A stretch of 64,000 nt of DNA from Diphasiastrum complanatum (taxonomy: Eukaryota > Streptophyta > Lycopodiopsida > Lycopodiales > Lycopodiaceae). This document shows, piece by piece, positions 10,601-20,603 of this stretch. The stretch is from contig CM055092.1 of the NCBI GenBank assembly GCA_029204225.1, positions 79,938,838 through 80,002,837 of the forward strand, read 5' to 3'. The position numbers and the translations under genes were made by a program. The notes under the pieces were generated by a model. It ran no database searches and was not told the origin of the DNA. It was given only the letters and a program-made list of their open reading frames with translations. Numbering within the stretch: position 1 is the stretch's first letter; each line of letters starts with the position of its first letter.

Positions 10601-11038
10601 CTACTTCCGGCTGTTCCATGAGATTGGGCCTTGGTTGTATAAAAATACAAATCCAAAAGTTGATTTTCTGGTGTCGACATCTCCTACCCAATCTGCATCT
10701 ATGTAGGCTTCAAGGATGTTGGTAGTTTGGCTGTCTCCATAGCAAATGCTGAGAGTTGTTGTTGCTTGGATGTACTTCATGACCTTTGTTAGCACTTTTC
10801 AATGAGCTACTCTTGGATTTGACAGGAACTGGCTGAGTGTACTAACTGAATATGCAAGGTCTGGTCGCGTGCAGATCATTGCATACATTGGTGAGCCGAT
10901 GATGGATTGAAACGGGTAGCACTTCATCTCCTTCTTTTCTGCCTCAATTTGAGGAGACCGTTTTTTTGATAGCTTTAGTCCAGGGTCGAGTGGAAAGAGA
11001 TTGGGTTTGCAGTTGGCCATTGCATACTTTTCCAACAT
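10601..11038 (-). pseudogene. Copia RNase H and C-terminal reverse transcriptase fragment
   Basis: The frame at 10601-10795 reads AYIDADWVGDVDTRKSTFGF, the start of copia RNase H with its catalytic Asp. The frame at 10799-11038 reads SIIGSPMYAMICTRPDLAYS, the connection segment upstream of RNase H. The rest of RNase H continues leftward with stops. Confidence 0.85.
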
Positions 11039-11070
11039 GTTGTTGAGATATCATTGCTAATTGATAAAGA

Positions 11071-11756
11071 TCAATCTGTTGGGTCGATCTCGTTGAATTT
11101 GTATTCCGAGACAATAGTGGGATGGACCCATGTCACAATCATCTTGTATTCTTGGGCCAACATGGATTTTGTATCCTTCATCAGATTCAAATTATTACTA
11201 AATAAGAGTGTATCATCTACGCAGAGAGTGATGATGATGAAGTAATCTGATACAGACTTGAAATAGACATTGAGTCTGTTGAGTTTAGAATGAAACCATT
11301 CTCTATCAAAAATGCGTTGATCTTTTGGAATCAGGCTCTGGGTGACTGTTTCAGCCCGTAGGGTGCCTTGTGGATTTTGCATACAAGGTGATGTTGCTTG
11401 CCATTGAGTTTGTATCCCTCTGGCTGCATCATGTAGATTTTCTCTTCGATGGTTCCATTGAGAAAAGCAGTCTTGACATTTATCTGGTGGACTTCAAGAT
11501 CTGCTGCAGCTGCAAAGGAGAGGAGTAGGCGGATCAAAGCATGTTTGACAATTGGGCTGAAGGTTTCTAAGTAATCCAAATCTAGAATCTGGGAAAAGCC
11601 TTTGGTGACTAGCCTAGCCTTGTAACAATTTAGCCTTCCTTCAGCGTCGTACTTTGCCTTGAATATCCATTTGCATAGAATTGGTTTTCGGTCCTTTGGC
11701 AGCTTAGTGGATGTCCATGTTTGATTCTCCATAACAAAATCAAATTCGGTGTCCAC
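11071..11756 (-). pseudogene. Copia reverse transcriptase
   Basis: The segment from 11756 reads NQTWTSTKLPKDRKPILCKW, then FSPIVKHALIRLLLSFAAA, then INVKTAFLNGTIEEKIY (catalytic Asp position replaced by Asn in the usual LDVKTAF box). It continues LVCKIHKAPYGLKQSPRA. After a frameshift near 11,340-11,380 the second box reads IITLCVDDTLLFS, so the active-site YVDD is CVDD. The frame break and altered residues mark it as inactive. Confidence 0.85.
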
Positions 11757-12308
11757 CGCTGCTTTCCACTAGTTAGCATCATGAGTAGACATCACCTCAA
11801 CAACTGTGTTTGGTTTCTGCACAAAGTAGCAGGCTAGATCATCCATAAATCTGGATGGAGGCTATCTGGATTTGTTTGACCTTTTGGGTTAAACTTCGGT
11901 CATCTGAAGTAGGTTGACTCGTTGAGGTTCTGACTCATTATCTAAGTTAGCATCCAGATTCTACAGTTGACTCTCTGGATCGGAATTGATTGGTTGCTCG
12001 ATCCATGAGTCAGAATTATCAGCAGCTTTTCCTTTGTGGTCGTTGAACTGGTCTTCCATGAATATGACATCTCTACTGGTGAATGCCTTCTCAGTTTCCA
12101 AATTGTAGAGCTTGTATGCCTTGTAGTCTAGGGAATAGCCGATGAAGATCGTTTTCCTGCTCTAGTCATCTAGCTTTCTTTTTAGATCCTCAGGGATCTG
12201 AGCGAAAGTGATGCATCCAGATACTTGAATATGTTTGAGTGATGGTTTTGATCTTGTCCACACCTCATAAGGTGTCTTGCCATTAAGGGCTTTGGTGATG
12301 GATCAATT

Positions 12309-13172
12309 CTATAAATAGGTGGCTGTAGTAACAGCTTCTGCCCAAAATTTCTTCGGAAGAGAGGCATGGGCCATCATGCTGTTGGCACTTTTGATGAGTG
12401 TCTGGTTCTTCCGCTCAGCTACACCATTGGACTGAGGTGAGTAGCTAGTTGTGTATTGTTGAAGTATCTCATTGGCCTTGCAAAACTCCTTGAATTCTAT
12501 GGAGATATACTCTCTTTCTCCATCTGTGCATAGAGATTTGATCTTCCTCTGGGTCTGGTTCTCTGCAGATGCCTTGAACTGCATGAAGAACTTGAATGCT
12601 TCAAATTTGTTCTTCAGATAGTAAGTTGCAGTCCTTCGAGAGAAGTCGTCGATAAAGGTTAGGAAATAGAGAGCTCTCCCTGTGGAAGCAATCTGCATCG
12701 GGCCACAAATGTCATAGTGTACAACATCAAGCAAGCCCTTGGATGCATGAACTGAGTTTGAACTGAAGGGACTCCTAGCATGCTTGTTGATAATACAACT
12801 TTCGCATGGAGAAGTTGGCTTGCCAACTATCGACAGATCTTGTACTAGACTCTGAACTGACATTTGCTGAATAATGTTGTAGTTGAGATGGCCAAGTCTA
12901 AAATGCCACAACATATCAGTTGATTCAGAAGCGACTGTGTGAAGAGCTTGATTGTTAGAAGAATAGCAATAGCTGAGTTTGTACAGATAGTCGCTTCTTC
13001 TTCTGTAGGCTAGAACCTTTTGGGATTTGTCAAGAATTGTGTAGCCTTTCGTATCGAATTCAACCCTCCGACCTGAATTGGTGACTCTGCTAATTGAGAG
13101 CAGATTCTTGGTCAGATTTGGAATGTGGAGAACGTTGGACAACAACTTGACTTCACTTTTTTTTGAATTCAA
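12309..13172 (-). pseudogene. Copia integrase with GAG-pre-integrase domain
   Basis: A 287-codon frame reads LWHFRLGHLNYN (pre-integrase His), CESCIINKHARSPF (zinc-binding Cys pair), LDVVHYDICGPM and FIDDFSRR (first catalytic Asp region), LCTDGEREYIS (second Asp), and SPQSNGVAERKNQTLIK (catalytic Glu). The DDE triad therefore seems kept, although the polyprotein is broken on both sides. It would insert element DNA into the genome. The 3' part of the integrase continues in broken frames to about 12,000. Confidence 0.9.
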
Positions 13173-13189
13173 CTCTGACTATTCCTTCA

Positions 13190-13520
13190 CCTTCGATTGA
13201 ATGCGATGAGTTGTTTCCAAGTTGCACAACTCGAGAGTGGATAAATGTCTTGTAGTCATTGAACTAGTCACGATGGTGAGTCATGTGTTGAGTTGCTTCG
13301 AAGTCTAGATACCAGGAATTGATATCCTGTTGTTCTCCAACTTTGGTCATGAAAGCTGCTTCATCTTCTTGTTGTTGTTGCTGATTTGAGTGACTGGATG
13401 TAGCACTATGTGCTCGTTGTTGGAACTGCTTCTTCTTTTTGTTGTTGTACTTCAAAGTTCGGCAGTCCTTGATTTTGTGTCCAGTCCTCTTACAGTATCT
13501 GCAAAAACGTTTCTATGCTG
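13190..13520 (-). pseudogene. Copia gag zinc knuckle and protease fragment
   Basis: Minus-strand translation gives CRYCKRTGHKIKDC, a CCHC knuckle for RNA binding. It is followed by a glutamine run and INSWYLDFEATQHMTHH. The protease active site is normally D-S-G-A; here it reads DFEA, so the enzyme would be inactive even without the frameshifts. Confidence 0.8.
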
Positions 13521-13684
13521 GTTGGAACGATGAAGAGCTTGAATTCGATCATGAACCAGAATTTGGTCAAGACTGCATGTTGCTCTTCTTGTCAATAGAG
13601 CCTAACTTTGTAGACCTCTTGGATCTGAACTTCTGATTTTTTGAATACAGAGCTTGAGGATCCGATCCTGAGCCTATGTATAGT

Positions 13685-13960
13685 CAATTGTTGAGGTGAG
13701 ATATCTCTATCATGTGAGGATCTACATTTTTGGTAAGAGTACTTGTCTATTCTCGAATGGGTCCAATATGTCTGGACAATTGCTAAGGTGAGATATTGCT
13801 ATCACGCGAGGATTTGCATTTTTGGTAAGAGAACTTGTCTATCCTCATGTGGTGCCGATATGTAGGGATAATTGCTGAGGTGAGATATAGCTATCATGTG
13901 AGGATCTGCATTTTTGGTAAGAAAACTTGTCTATTCTCGCATGATTCCGATATGTACGAA
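13685..13960 (+). repeat. 92 bp minisatellite, three copies
   Basis: Copies start at 13685, 13777 and 13869, each containing gaggtgagatat, then ggtaagag or a variant, then acttgtctat. The period is exactly 92 bp, with moderate divergence. The unit resembles the centre of the palindromic element at 14,215-14,594. Confidence 0.85.
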
Positions 13961-14214
13961 TATTTGATGATGTGGTATAAGTTCTATTTGACTTTGTTGC
14001 AAATTTTTATATTAGATTAACCACCCCTTTGTGTAGGATTAAGGGCTTCGAAGACAAGGCTTAACCTTGTAGAGGTTCAAATCCTCTTCCCTTAAACTAT
14101 TAAAATTAAAAAAAACCTTGAAGTTGGGTTTAAATTTTGCTTTGATGCTTTTTTTCAAATTTGAAAATGCAAATTAAAAAGAACTCAATTATGAAATAAA
14201 AATGCAAGCTCTTA

Positions 14215-14594
14215 ATTTTTATAGAATCATAAGCAAGATATGAACATTCCATCATATTCTATGCAACGAGTGGATCAATTCTGATTTTGACCTCATCTCT
14301 ATCAAAATTCATATAAGAAAGTTATGGTAGATCAAAGATTTATGGTACAAGATAAGCATTTGACGACGTGCCATTTGATGATGTGGAATATCTCCACCAC
14401 GCGAGAATATGCATTCTGGTAAAGAAGACTTGTCTATTCTCGCGTCATGGCGATATGCCACATCATCAAAATCTTTGATTAGCCATAACTTTCTTATTTG
14501 AACTCAGATGGAGATGAGATAAAAAGCAAAAATGATCTACTCTTCGCATAGAATCCATAGGAATAATCACATCTTGAATATGATTCTATAAAAA
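14215..14594. mobile_element. Palindromic foldback MITE
   Basis: The left end atttttatagaatcat is inverted at the right end as atgattctataaaaat. The arms keep pairing inward: catattctatgcaacgag with cttcgcatagaatcc, agaaagttatgg with ccataactttctt, tgatgatgtgg with ccacatcatca, and finally acgcgagaata with tattctcgcgt around a short loop. The whole roughly 380 bp can fold into one long imperfect hairpin. No coding capacity is visible. No target duplication could be defined. Confidence 0.8.
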
Positions 14595-14959
14595 TATTGA
14601 AAATGTCTAGGAAATCTATTGTTGTTCTACTCATCCTTAGTTCAATGCATGATGTTGTTGTAGATGATGTTTTGCAGCTTCTTGTAGGTTGGCCCTCTTT
14701 AAAACATGTAAGTTTGTTTAACTATGGTTTGCTCAAAATATATTATTACTAACCATAAGTTTTAAGATTTAGGCAGTTAGGAGTCTTGCAGGCAACAATC
14801 AAATCACAGCTCTAGACCTTGCCCAACGGGAGTTTTGAAATGTACAAAAATATTACTGAAAAACTCCAAATTTTTTCACCGACAAACAACGTTACGTTCC
14901 TTCACAAGTGTAAAAACTTTATTGGACCACATGTACATTGAATAGTTGAATAGTCAATA

Positions 14960-17400
14960 AAAGCATCTTGACAAAAGGCCTTTTTGGTGCTTGAACTACC
15001 TATAATGGATCCAAGAGATTGGTACAATACCTATTGATCTTTTCATGGAAAAATGAAAGTAATTGAAAATGTCTTGTATATTTTTGGGTCATAAAAGAGT
15101 CCCTTATCTGTTGGTACAATGAAAAACCATAAGTTAAAAAGTGGAGTTCAACAACAAGAGGTGTCAAGGACATGAACAAAAATCTTCACAAAAATTGATC
15201 TTCCAATGGGATATCATCAAATACGAATACATCAACATGATGTATCCAAAATGGTTGTAGGACAAGATTTGGCCCTTATGAGTTGTTGGTCTTAGCTTTT
15301 GGTTTGATGGATGCTCTAGCTACTTTCCAACAACTCAAACTTTGCTTCGATTACGAAGAAATTGCCCTTTTTGGTGATGTGTTCACCTTGTTATGTAAAC
15401 AACCCTTCATCCTTTGTGGAAAAATTGGTAGTAGTGTTTCTAGATTGTGGTCTATTGTAGAACATTGAAGGAGCATGTAAAGCATGTCCGTATTCTCTTA
15501 AGAATTTGAAGACAAAAAAAGCTTTTTGCCAAAGAATTTAAATGTGAATTCTTTAGGAAAGAAATGGTTTACCTTGGTCATAAGATCAGTCCCGATGTGA
15601 TCAAGATTGATGAGGAAAAGGTAAAAATAGTAGTTGAATGGCCTATTCTCGATACCATATGTGAACTCAAATCATTCTTGGAATTTAGGATTTTTTTTTG
15701 AGATTTTATTTAGGATTATTCAATTATTGTCGTCCCGCTTGATCATGTGCTAAAAAGGATAGAAGTCCAAAAGGTGGGTCTAATTCTCCGATACAATGGA
15801 ACGAGAAGTTAGATGAGAGCTTTTGAAAACTAAAGAATCTAATTGTCTCGACATCCATTTGGAAAATAGCAGATCCAAATATCCCTTTCGTCATTAACAT
15901 TGGTATGGCTATTGGAGTTGTTCTTTTGAGTAAAAAGCTATCAGAAACACAACTAAAGTACACTACTCAAGAAAATGATCTTTTTGTAGCAATCCATGCT
16001 CATGGAGACATTACATATATGGAAATAGATTCATGGTGAATATGGATCACCAGTCTTTAAAGTATTTTTGTAATCAAAATGATTTGAGATGTCATAAGCC
16101 CAATGAGCAGAACTCATGCAAAAATTTGACTTTGAGGGAGGGAGCCAATAATCGAGTGGCAGATGCACTTAGAATTAGTCAAGTAAACAAACTTTCCTTC
16201 ATTGAGATTAGCACAAATTTCGATCTTTCACTGAGGGGTCTTTGTAAAAAAGACCCGCATTTTGGACCAATTTGGTGAAGAGTACTAGCAGGTTCTTCAA
16301 GCGAGACTACTTGACAAGGTGATTAGCCAGGGAGAAAGATTAGAAGAAATGTTGACTTCTCTATCTATAATAGACTTTTCTTCAGGAAAGGGAAGATAAG
16401 CATGCCCAATGTGGATGCATTAAAAAAGAAAATTCTTTATGAGCTCATACCTTGTGTAGGACATCCATGCATACATCATACATTCGATTTAGTACAAAGG
16501 GATTTTAATTGGCCAAAACTCAAACCCTTTCTAGAATCTTATGTGGTTAAGTGTGGCCAATGTCAGCTTAAGAAGGCAAAAACTCTTAAATATGAGGTTC
16601 TCTTGCATCCATTGAATATCCTCAATAAAAAATGTAGTAGTATTTCATTGGAAATTGTACTGTGATTGTCGAGGACAAATAGAGATAATAATGCAATTTG
16701 GATAATTATTGACCATTGGCTATCTTTATTCTGATAAACACCATTGCAAAGACTTCTAATTTTGCTCAAATGTTTGTTGATGTCTATTTAGACTTTATGG
16801 ATCATCGGGTGATATAGTAGGCAATCACAATTTGAAGTTCATCGATCACTTTTGATTGGTCGTAGTTGCCAAGGTGAAGACATCGTTGAGCTTCAATTCT
16901 TCAAGTCATCTTGAGATAGATGGTCAAACGAAGAGAACTAATTAGACGATGAAGCAAATGTTGTGTGCATATGTCTCCTTGATGATAACCTTATTGGGAG
17001 AAATATCCACCCTTGATTGAGTTTGCCTATAACGGTAGTAAGCATTCAGCTCCTAGTTATAGCTTGATTGTGCTTATGTATGGATATCAACCTAGATTAG
17101 CCCTTGTAGAAACTCAAATGTGCAAATTTTAATGGTAGCCAATTTCTTGCATTACGTCTAGGAAATGCTGCAAATAGCACTCGAGATGTCCAAAGTGCCC
17201 AAGATCGGGACATACATTATGTTAATATGAAAAGATCACCTCGAGATTTTCAAGAAGGAAATTGGGCGTATTTGCAAATCCTGGAGTTCTTGTTGATCCA
17301 TAGCTTGGGGGCTAAATATATTTTGATTTAGATTGGTCGAGTAGGTTTGAATAGTACCAAACCTTTACCTTACTTCAATTCATGAGCTAAAGAAGGCCTT
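14960..17400 (+). mobile_element. Decayed Ty3/gypsy element (RT-RH-IN)
   Basis: The plus strand carries gypsy pol in the expected order with many stops. Reverse transcriptase appears as LPMGYHQIRIHQHDVSK and ELLVLAFGLMDALATFQ near 15,195-15,330. RNase H-type sequence appears as IPFVINIGMAIGVVLLSKKL near 15,885-15,945. The integrase H2C2 finger appears as HTFDLVQRDFNWPKL, then VVKCGQCQLKKA, at 16,460-16,580. RT before integrase is the Ty3/gypsy order. Neither LTR was found, and the frames show it is long dead. Confidence 0.8.
16402..16665 (+). pseudogene. Gypsy integrase zinc-finger fragment
   Basis: An 87-codon frame contains HPCIHHTFDLVQRDFNWPKL and YVVKCGQCQLKKAK, the H2C2 zinc finger found at the N-terminus of gypsy integrase. 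The catalytic core that should follow is only faintly visible and interrupted. Confidence 0.75.
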
Positions 17401-17589
17401 TTTTGTCATGTTTTTAGTTGAGTTTGAGCCTCCAAAGCATGCTATGCATGAAAATTGTCCCATGATGTTTGACCTTGCTTTGAAAGTGAAAGTCACATTT
17501 CAGAATAGGGGAATGGGGCCATGGATGAGAGGGGTGAGGTCTTGCCTTGAGGGTGGGAACCCAAGGGGACACACCCTTGTACCAATGTA

Positions 17590-18900
17590 AAAGACATTGG
17601 GGAATAAGACAGGAGCCTTCCTTTAGTAATGCTTAAAGTACAGGGGTGTGTCCCCTTATTTTTGTGCTTACATTTTTTTATTTTAGAACTGAAATAGTGT
17701 TCATGTGGACATACCGATGATTGGCTTCTGACCCTTCCAATCATTAGCTCTCCACATGAACATTTTGCCATAAAGTTTGATGTTGAGGTGTCAATCTCTC
17801 ATTGTTTCATGGGTATTTTGGTGGAAGCTGTAAATGATTAAAGAGCAGTAAATTAAAAAGCACGTGTGAATTATGTTTCAAACTTTCAAAGGTTGATCCA
17901 AGACACACATAAAAAAGAGCAATCGACGTTACGTACAATTAACAATCAACCGTGGATAAATGTTACCTCTATATATGTGAAGTATGTCTATTAGTTAATT
18001 TTGTTACTCCCACTGATTTGCATAGCAAAATTGTTGATTGTTATTTGTTAACATGATTTACTCCCACCTTAAAGAACATGACCTTGATAAATGTTATTTT
18101 CGACAAATATGGGGGTTGCAATGTATTAAGATTTAAGGATTCATAATCAATGCTTTCAAACCCTTCAACAAGGCTTTTAAAACATTTGACTACAAATCGT
18201 TATTCCTCTATATGTGTTAAATTTCTCTCTATTAGTTAGTTTCCTGCTACACATTTATCCAAGGCTGACTGTATATGGAAAGCCCTCAGGGAAGGCTTTC
18301 TCAATTTTGAGGCGCAATGGGCGATAGCCCGAGGACTTTAGACCCTCAAAATCGGGGCTTTCCTTAGCCTAAAATTGAGAACCTTTTTTTTTAAAAATGT
18401 TTTTTGGCCCTAGCACAGCCCATGGGCTTTGAGCGTCACGGGTGTAATGCCTCGAGCCTTGCGACGATGAAATTAAGAGATTTGAAAGCTTTTGAAACAC
18501 GCGTCAAAAGGAAAAACATATCAAGTTTTTTACGAATGTCAAAATGTCAAGTCAAGTGATGTGATTTGATGTGAAAAGAGAATGTCAAAAATATGGCCAT
18601 CCCAAAAGTGAGACTGAACTTTGAAGGCCAACATGGACATCAATCTTCAAAGTCAAACTCAACGGTACAAAGTCAAAATGGTGACCAAATCTTTGTACCC
18701 GGACAAACTTAGTCATTGATCCCAATGTTTGAGAAAGCCGGCATATTTTAAGAATGGAATCGGCATTTTTTTTTAAATCGGCATGTCAAAAATTGTACAA
18801 GATTTTTTATGTCATAAATCTTGGGTTTTATAAAAAAAAATCGGCAAGTTAAAAGATTGTCACTTGAATAAAGGCGGAAGAACTTTTTCACATATGGATT
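17590..18900. other. Unassigned AT-rich DNA upstream of the kleisin gene
   Basis: No domain-bearing reading frame was seen. At 18,250-18,380 short inverted pieces occur (ggaaagccc with gggctttcc; ctcaatttt with aaaattgag) without a clear continuous stem. The stretch at 18,540-18,720 is rich in gtcaaa-type repeats. Confidence 0.4.
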
Positions 18901-18904
18901 TTTT

Positions 18905-18937
18905 GGGGGGAGGGGGGGGGGGGGGTGGGGTGGGGTG
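18905..18937 (+). repeat. G-rich run, potential G-quadruplex
   Basis: About 33 bases are almost all G, with single A and T interruptions (gggggg a, then a long G run, then tggggtggggtg). Four or more G tracts of at least four are available for quadruplex formation. It lies a few tens of bases upstream of the GC-richer candidate promoter. Confidence 0.8.
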
Positions 18938-18949
18938 TGAACACTCGTG

Positions 18950-19160
18950 ACCCCAGCCCATTAACTAGTTGACCATTGACCAGTATACCCTTTTCAGGGG
19001 GCCCGGGATCCCACCAAAAAGGTCACTTAGTCGCTCGAAAATCGTGCTGCAGTGATCTGATGACACGTGTCCCCACCGTGGGCAGATCTCCCACCGTCGG
19101 ATGTATATCCGGCGAATGACCGGGTCACGTCCCCCCGGTCAAAATCTAGTGGGTCCGTAT
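18950..19160 (+). promoter_or_regulatory. Candidate promoter of the kleisin gene
   Basis: This stretch is markedly richer in GC and CpG than its surroundings. It contains the perfect palindrome gacacgtgtc (19062-19071), a G-box core bound by bZIP and bHLH factors. Further ACGT-core sites are cacgtcc near 19,127 and gacgtc near 19,168. It lies about 1.3 kb upstream of the first coding exon. No clear TATA box was seen. The promoter role is inferred from composition and position only. Confidence 0.35.
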
Positions 19161-20479
19161 GACCGGTGACGTCTCCTCGAGTGTCAGAAGAAAAAGAGCT
19201 GGTTTTCGCTCTGATTTTTTAGTTTTTCTGGCGAAGCTGTGTCCGATGATCGATCTCGTCTTTTTCTGCACAGATTTTTCCATTTTGATGCTTTCCCATC
19301 ATCTCCAGCCTCTCTCGCTTCATGGGTTGCAAATCATTCCACGCCTTTTCTGGCTTTTCTTGCATTATGGGACTGTTCTGAGTTGATTCATCTATTTGTT
19401 TAAAAGCTATGGATCGTTGTCTATCCACTTTTCTCCATCTTTCAGTGGAGGTAAAGATCTTCCCTCATTTGGGCTGTGTTTTGCCCTGCACTTGGAACCT
19501 GAGTTATTGCAGTCAAGTTTCTTCTCTATTCTCTCTGCCTTGAAAATTCAGTTGTTGAATAGTTGAAGACAATTTCAGTTGTAAGTGATGAGTTAGTTTT
19601 CTTTGGCTTCAAGCTCTTCCTTTTTCTGCTTATATCTTCTTGCGTTGCTTTTCCGCAGTTGGGTTTTTCTGGTGGTTCACAAAATGCTTTTAATTTTTGG
19701 TTTTTGTTTCAGACCTCAAGCTTTTTGGTATCTCTTTGGAACAGTGACCTCTGTGCTAGTCTCCGGCCAAAAGAGATTCTCTTGCGCTCATCCCGTGCCT
19801 CTGTTTTCACTCATTACTGTTGCGAAATTCAAATGTAGGTGGAATTGTCTTCATTGCGAGGAAGAGGATGAACAGGACTTTTCTGGGGTTTTTTGGATGC
19901 ACTGGTTTTAGTACATAGCACACTTACTTCTGGTCTAAAAAAATTTCTCAGGCGAAGCATCCAGGCTAAAGAATGGGAAAAATCGAAGGAGGACAGAAAA
20001 CTAAGAAAGTAAGATCCACTTAGGCAGGGGGAGGGGAGGCCACAAGCAAGGTAAACGTCGAGTAACTTGGAGTCTGGGTACAATAATGAGAATTGTAGGT
20101 AATCGATAGGTGGTGACTCAGAACTGGAGCATTTGGTTCAGGAGAAAGAAGCACCGCTGGAAACAGATCAGCTAAAATAGACGAATGTTGGAAAGTAGAA
20201 GGAGAACTTCAGGGAGAGAGTGAGTGCTGAAGCTGCCAGTAATCTATGGTGATCACTGTGTCAGTTTGGGGAAAGACGCATTTATGGATGGAAATGGGCT
20301 ACTTTCCCATGTGCACTGGAAATTATCAACCTTATATGAAAAGTCCCTGGAGTAGCTTTGCTAAATCCTAGGTGTGGGTTTTCTTTGTGAGAGATTGGAC
20401 GCTTTACGGCAGGTAAAAGGCTGCACTTCAGGGTGGTTTTTCTCGAAGCAGAAACACAGTGATTTTGCAAAAGTTCAAG
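19161..20479 (+). other. Probable 5' untranslated region and leader intron(s) of the kleisin gene
   Basis: The region is T-rich, free of recognisable transposon coding, and sits between the GC-rich block and the start codon. A possible splice donor (gaggtaaag) is at about 19,450, and possible acceptors (cggcag, gaagcag) are at about 20,410 and 20,450. A spliced leader is therefore plausible. Short frames present here show no domain. Confidence 0.35.
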
Positions 20480-20603
20480 ATGTTTTACTCACAGTTTATT
20501 TTGGCCAAAAAGGGTCCGCTGGGGACTATCTGGATTGCAGCTCACTTGGAGCGCAAATTGAGAAGGAATCAAGTTACAGAAACCAATATTGGCATGTCTG
20601 TTG
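20480..20603 (+). CDS. RAD21: RAD21 exon 1
   Basis: The start codon opens [20 protein letters not shown], the hallmark N-terminus of Rad21/Rec8 kleisins, and the exon ends ...NIGMSV plus one base before the donor gtaggtg. The start is fixed by this conserved opening. Phase 1 exit joins G to AT of exon 2 to make Asp. Confidence 0.93.

Larger units (their letters stand above)
10222..13680 (-). mobile_element. Degraded Ty1/copia element, gag-PR-IN-RT-RH order
   Basis: Reading leftward from 13,680, the domains appear in copia order. A zinc knuckle (CRYCKRTGHKIKDC) comes first, then protease, integrase, reverse transcriptase and RNase H, and the region ends at a polypurine tract and LTR. Integrase before reverse transcriptase defines Ty1/copia. 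Stops and frameshifts break the polyprotein in at least six places. The right LTR and most of gag are absent, and this side ends near the 92 bp minisatellite. Confidence 0.9.

Noticed and set aside
18250-18380. Possible foldback with ggaaagccc/gggctttcc and ctcaatttt/aaaattgag
   Set aside because: The pieces pair but not in one continuous nested stem, so no clear element can be drawn.
19563-19911. Overlapping frames of 91 and 102 codons before RAD21
   Set aside because: They overlap in two frames, lack domains and fall in the likely leader region of RAD21.
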